NCBI GenBank assembly: GCA_021827245.1
Contig: JAKAWN010000413.1
Span: 1 to 6,038, forward strand
Length of the DNA: 6,038 bases
Origin: Acidobacteriota bacterium
GTDB taxonomy: Bacteria > Acidobacteriota > Terriglobia > UBA7540
Direction: 5' to 3'
The notes below the pieces were generated by a model. The model was not told where the DNA came from and did not search any database. It saw only the letters and a list, made by a program, of their open reading frames with translations. Shown here piece by piece: positions 4,748 to 6,038 of this stretch. The position numbers were made by a program, and so were the translations under genes. Positions within the stretch are counted from its first letter, which is position 1. Each line of letters starts with the position of its first letter.

Positions 4748-6034
4748 CTATTCTGTCACCGAGGTGATCTGTACGTCATCGAGCCAGACTTTCCCGGTAA
4801 GACCGGTGTCCTCGCTGGCCTTGCTGGGTAGGCGAACCAACGCGACGATGAGCAGTTGCGTTTTAGGTCCTGTCTTGAACTCCAGATTCAACGGATTCCA
4901 CCCGCCGCTGCTGCCTGTCATTCCTGGAGTGAGCTTGTCAAGCGCGCGCGGGTCATACGCATCGACCACCTCCAAGCGTGGCCCACTGTCGCTGGTGATG
5001 TCCTGCGTCCTCATGAAGGCATTCAACTGGTACTCATGGTCCGGCGACACTTTGACAAACTGGAAGATCTGATGGTAGCTGAGGTTTTGCCCACCAGTAA
5101 ACTGCACGGAGAGGGAATGCCCGGGCGAATGAAACGTGGCTGTGTCCGGACCTGCATACACTCCGGGGACATCCAGAATTCTCCACCCGAAACCCATATT
5201 CAACAACGGGTCTTCGAAATTCCCGTTGGTTATAAGATTCTGGCCGGGTTTGCCCGGAGGAGTCCGGATCAGTCCCTTGGCTTGCAGGTCAGTCCACGCC
5301 TGGTAGGCCGGGGCGGGCTGGCCTGTTTTGATCAGGGTATCGATGTAATCAGAGGCTTCATGCGGATCAAACTTGTCCGGGCTTTCAGTGATGCGCTTCC
5401 AGACCGCACGGGCATCCGAGAAACGCCGCTTGCCGACCAGGTAGTTGAGGTAGCTGAATTCAGCGGGGAGATCGTGAGGGATGAGTTCCCGGAGAATCTG
5501 GCTGCCATTGTCGGAAGCCTTCCAGGCGACGTTGAAGACCGTTTGATCATATTCCCTTGAGCCTGCCAGCACCACCTTCAAATGTCGGAATGCTTCCCGG
5601 GTGTTTCCGTGAAGCAGGAAATAGTTTCCGATAGTCCACTGATAGATGGGCAGATTGGGCGCCAGGGCGGAGGCGCGCCGCAGGTCTTCTTCCGCCTTGG
5701 ATGTATCTCCATTGAACTCATAGGCAGCGGCCAGATTGATCCAGGCCTGCGAATCATAAGGGTTGTCCTTGATGGCGTCCTGGAACTGTTGGATAGCTTC
5801 TTTGGGCCTGGGATTGCTAACGCTGTACTGGTACAGGCGGCCCAACTGAATGTGGTACGTGGCATCCCCCGGATTCAGCAGGCTAGCCCGGCGCAGGCTG
5901 TCGATGGTTAGCGCGTGGCCAGCCCGGTCAGCAAAATACGCTCTTGCAATCCAGACGGTCGCCAGCACAAACGCGCCGGTCAGGAAAACCATCAGGTAGT
6001 TTTGGGCAGCTCTACCCTTTACCGTTATGCGCAT
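4748..6034 (-). CDS. Membrane-anchored TPR protein with C-terminal carbohydrate-binding-like domain
   Basis: The 428 residues begin with a short basic segment and one hydrophobic helix (about 13-32), which probably anchors the protein with its bulk outside the cytoplasm. Tetratricopeptide repeats follow at about 57-91 (ending AIKDNP), 94-127 (WINLAAAYEFNGD, ending SALAPN) and 128-157, with more helical, repeat-like sequence to about 250. Such repeats scaffold protein-protein contacts. A linker leads to a beta-rich domain of about 160 residues (266-427) starting NLITNGNFEDP and ending VWLDDVQIT. This start and end are typical of CenC-like carbohydrate-binding or galactose-binding-like jelly rolls. 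The combination suggests a role in cell-surface or exopolysaccharide assembly, but no enzyme motif is present. The ATG at 6034 is plausible, yet the frame stays open to the window edge, so the gene could start further right. It is convergent with the thioredoxin gene across 82 bp, where I found no good terminator. Confidence 0.82.
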   Translation of the reverse strand: MRITVKGRAAQNYLMVFLTGAFVLATVWIARAYFADRAGHALTIDSLRRASLLNPGDATYHIQLGRLYQYSVSNPRPKEAIQQFQDAIKDNPYDSQAWINLAAAYEFNGDTSKAEEDLRRASALAPNLPIYQWTIGNYFLLHGNTREAFRHLKVVLAGSREYDQTVFNVAWKASDNGSQILRELIPHDLPAEFSYLNYLVGKRRFSDARAVWKRITESPDKFDPHEASDYIDTLIKTGQPAPAYQAWTDLQAKGLIRTPPGKPGQNLITNGNFEDPLLNMGFGWRILDVPGVYAGPDTATFHSPGHSLSVQFTGGQNLSYHQIFQFVKVSPDHEYQLNAFMRTQDITSDSGPRLEVVDAYDPRALDKLTPGMTGSSGGWNPLNLEFKTGPKTQLLIVALVRLPSKASEDTGLTGKVWLDDVQITSVTE

Positions 6035-6038
6035 GCAA

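Noticed and set aside
4856..5560. 234-codon open frame on the + strand
   Set aside because: It lies wholly antisense to the TPR gene, has no recognisable motif, and its composition is that expected of a shadow frame of a GC-rich gene.

Overview
The window looks like a chromosomal segment of a moderately GC-rich, free-living aerobic bacterium with a Gram-negative type envelope. The closest fit I can suggest is Acidobacteriota (Terriglobia-like). The basis is a stand-alone DipZ-like thioredoxin lipid-envelope style protein, a membrane-anchored TPR protein with a C-terminal beta-sandwich, and an eight-helix CtaA/COX15-like protein. This is inference from protein style; there is no rRNA or other marker gene in the window.

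Layout. (1) Bases 3-98 (+) are the last 31 codons of a gene cut by the window edge, probably an ISL3-type transposase. A possible intrinsic terminator for it lies at 98-149. (2) Bases 117-2699 (-) hold three genes in one direction, in transcription order: an FA2H/SCS7-like membrane fatty-acid hydroxylase (2699-1947), an SDR oxidoreductase (1950-1171) joined to it by an ATGA stop/start overlap, and after a 115-bp gap a divergent heme A synthase-like (CtaA/COX15) membrane protein (1055-117). A very good sigma70-type promoter (TTGATA, 17 bp, TAAAAT) sits upstream of the hydroxylase at 2862-2834. A weaker one may serve the CtaA-like gene separately. (3) Bases 2700-3312 are a 613-bp divergent intergenic region with no convincing gene. 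It holds the promoter, two overlapping small hairpins and an inverted repeat in the leader of the next gene. (4) Bases 3313-4665 (+) encode an exported TlpA/DipZ-like thioredoxin with a CINC active site, a proline-rich linker and a C-terminal DipZ-type beta-sandwich. (5) Bases 4748-6034 (-) encode a membrane-anchored TPR protein with a C-terminal carbohydrate-binding-like domain. It converges on the thioredoxin gene with an 82-bp gap, and its true start may lie beyond the right edge.

How the genes fit together. All five substantial genes except the SDR encode membrane or exported proteins. The hydroxylase and SDR are almost certainly co-translated and probably act on the same lipid or on successive lipid intermediates; the substrate cannot be read from the sequence. 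The thioredoxin and TPR proteins are both envelope proteins ending in a beta-sandwich domain, but they are convergent and need not be functionally linked. I found no strong evidence for a wholly new system. The best leads are the altered active-site residues of the CtaA-like protein and its association with the hydroxylase/SDR pair.
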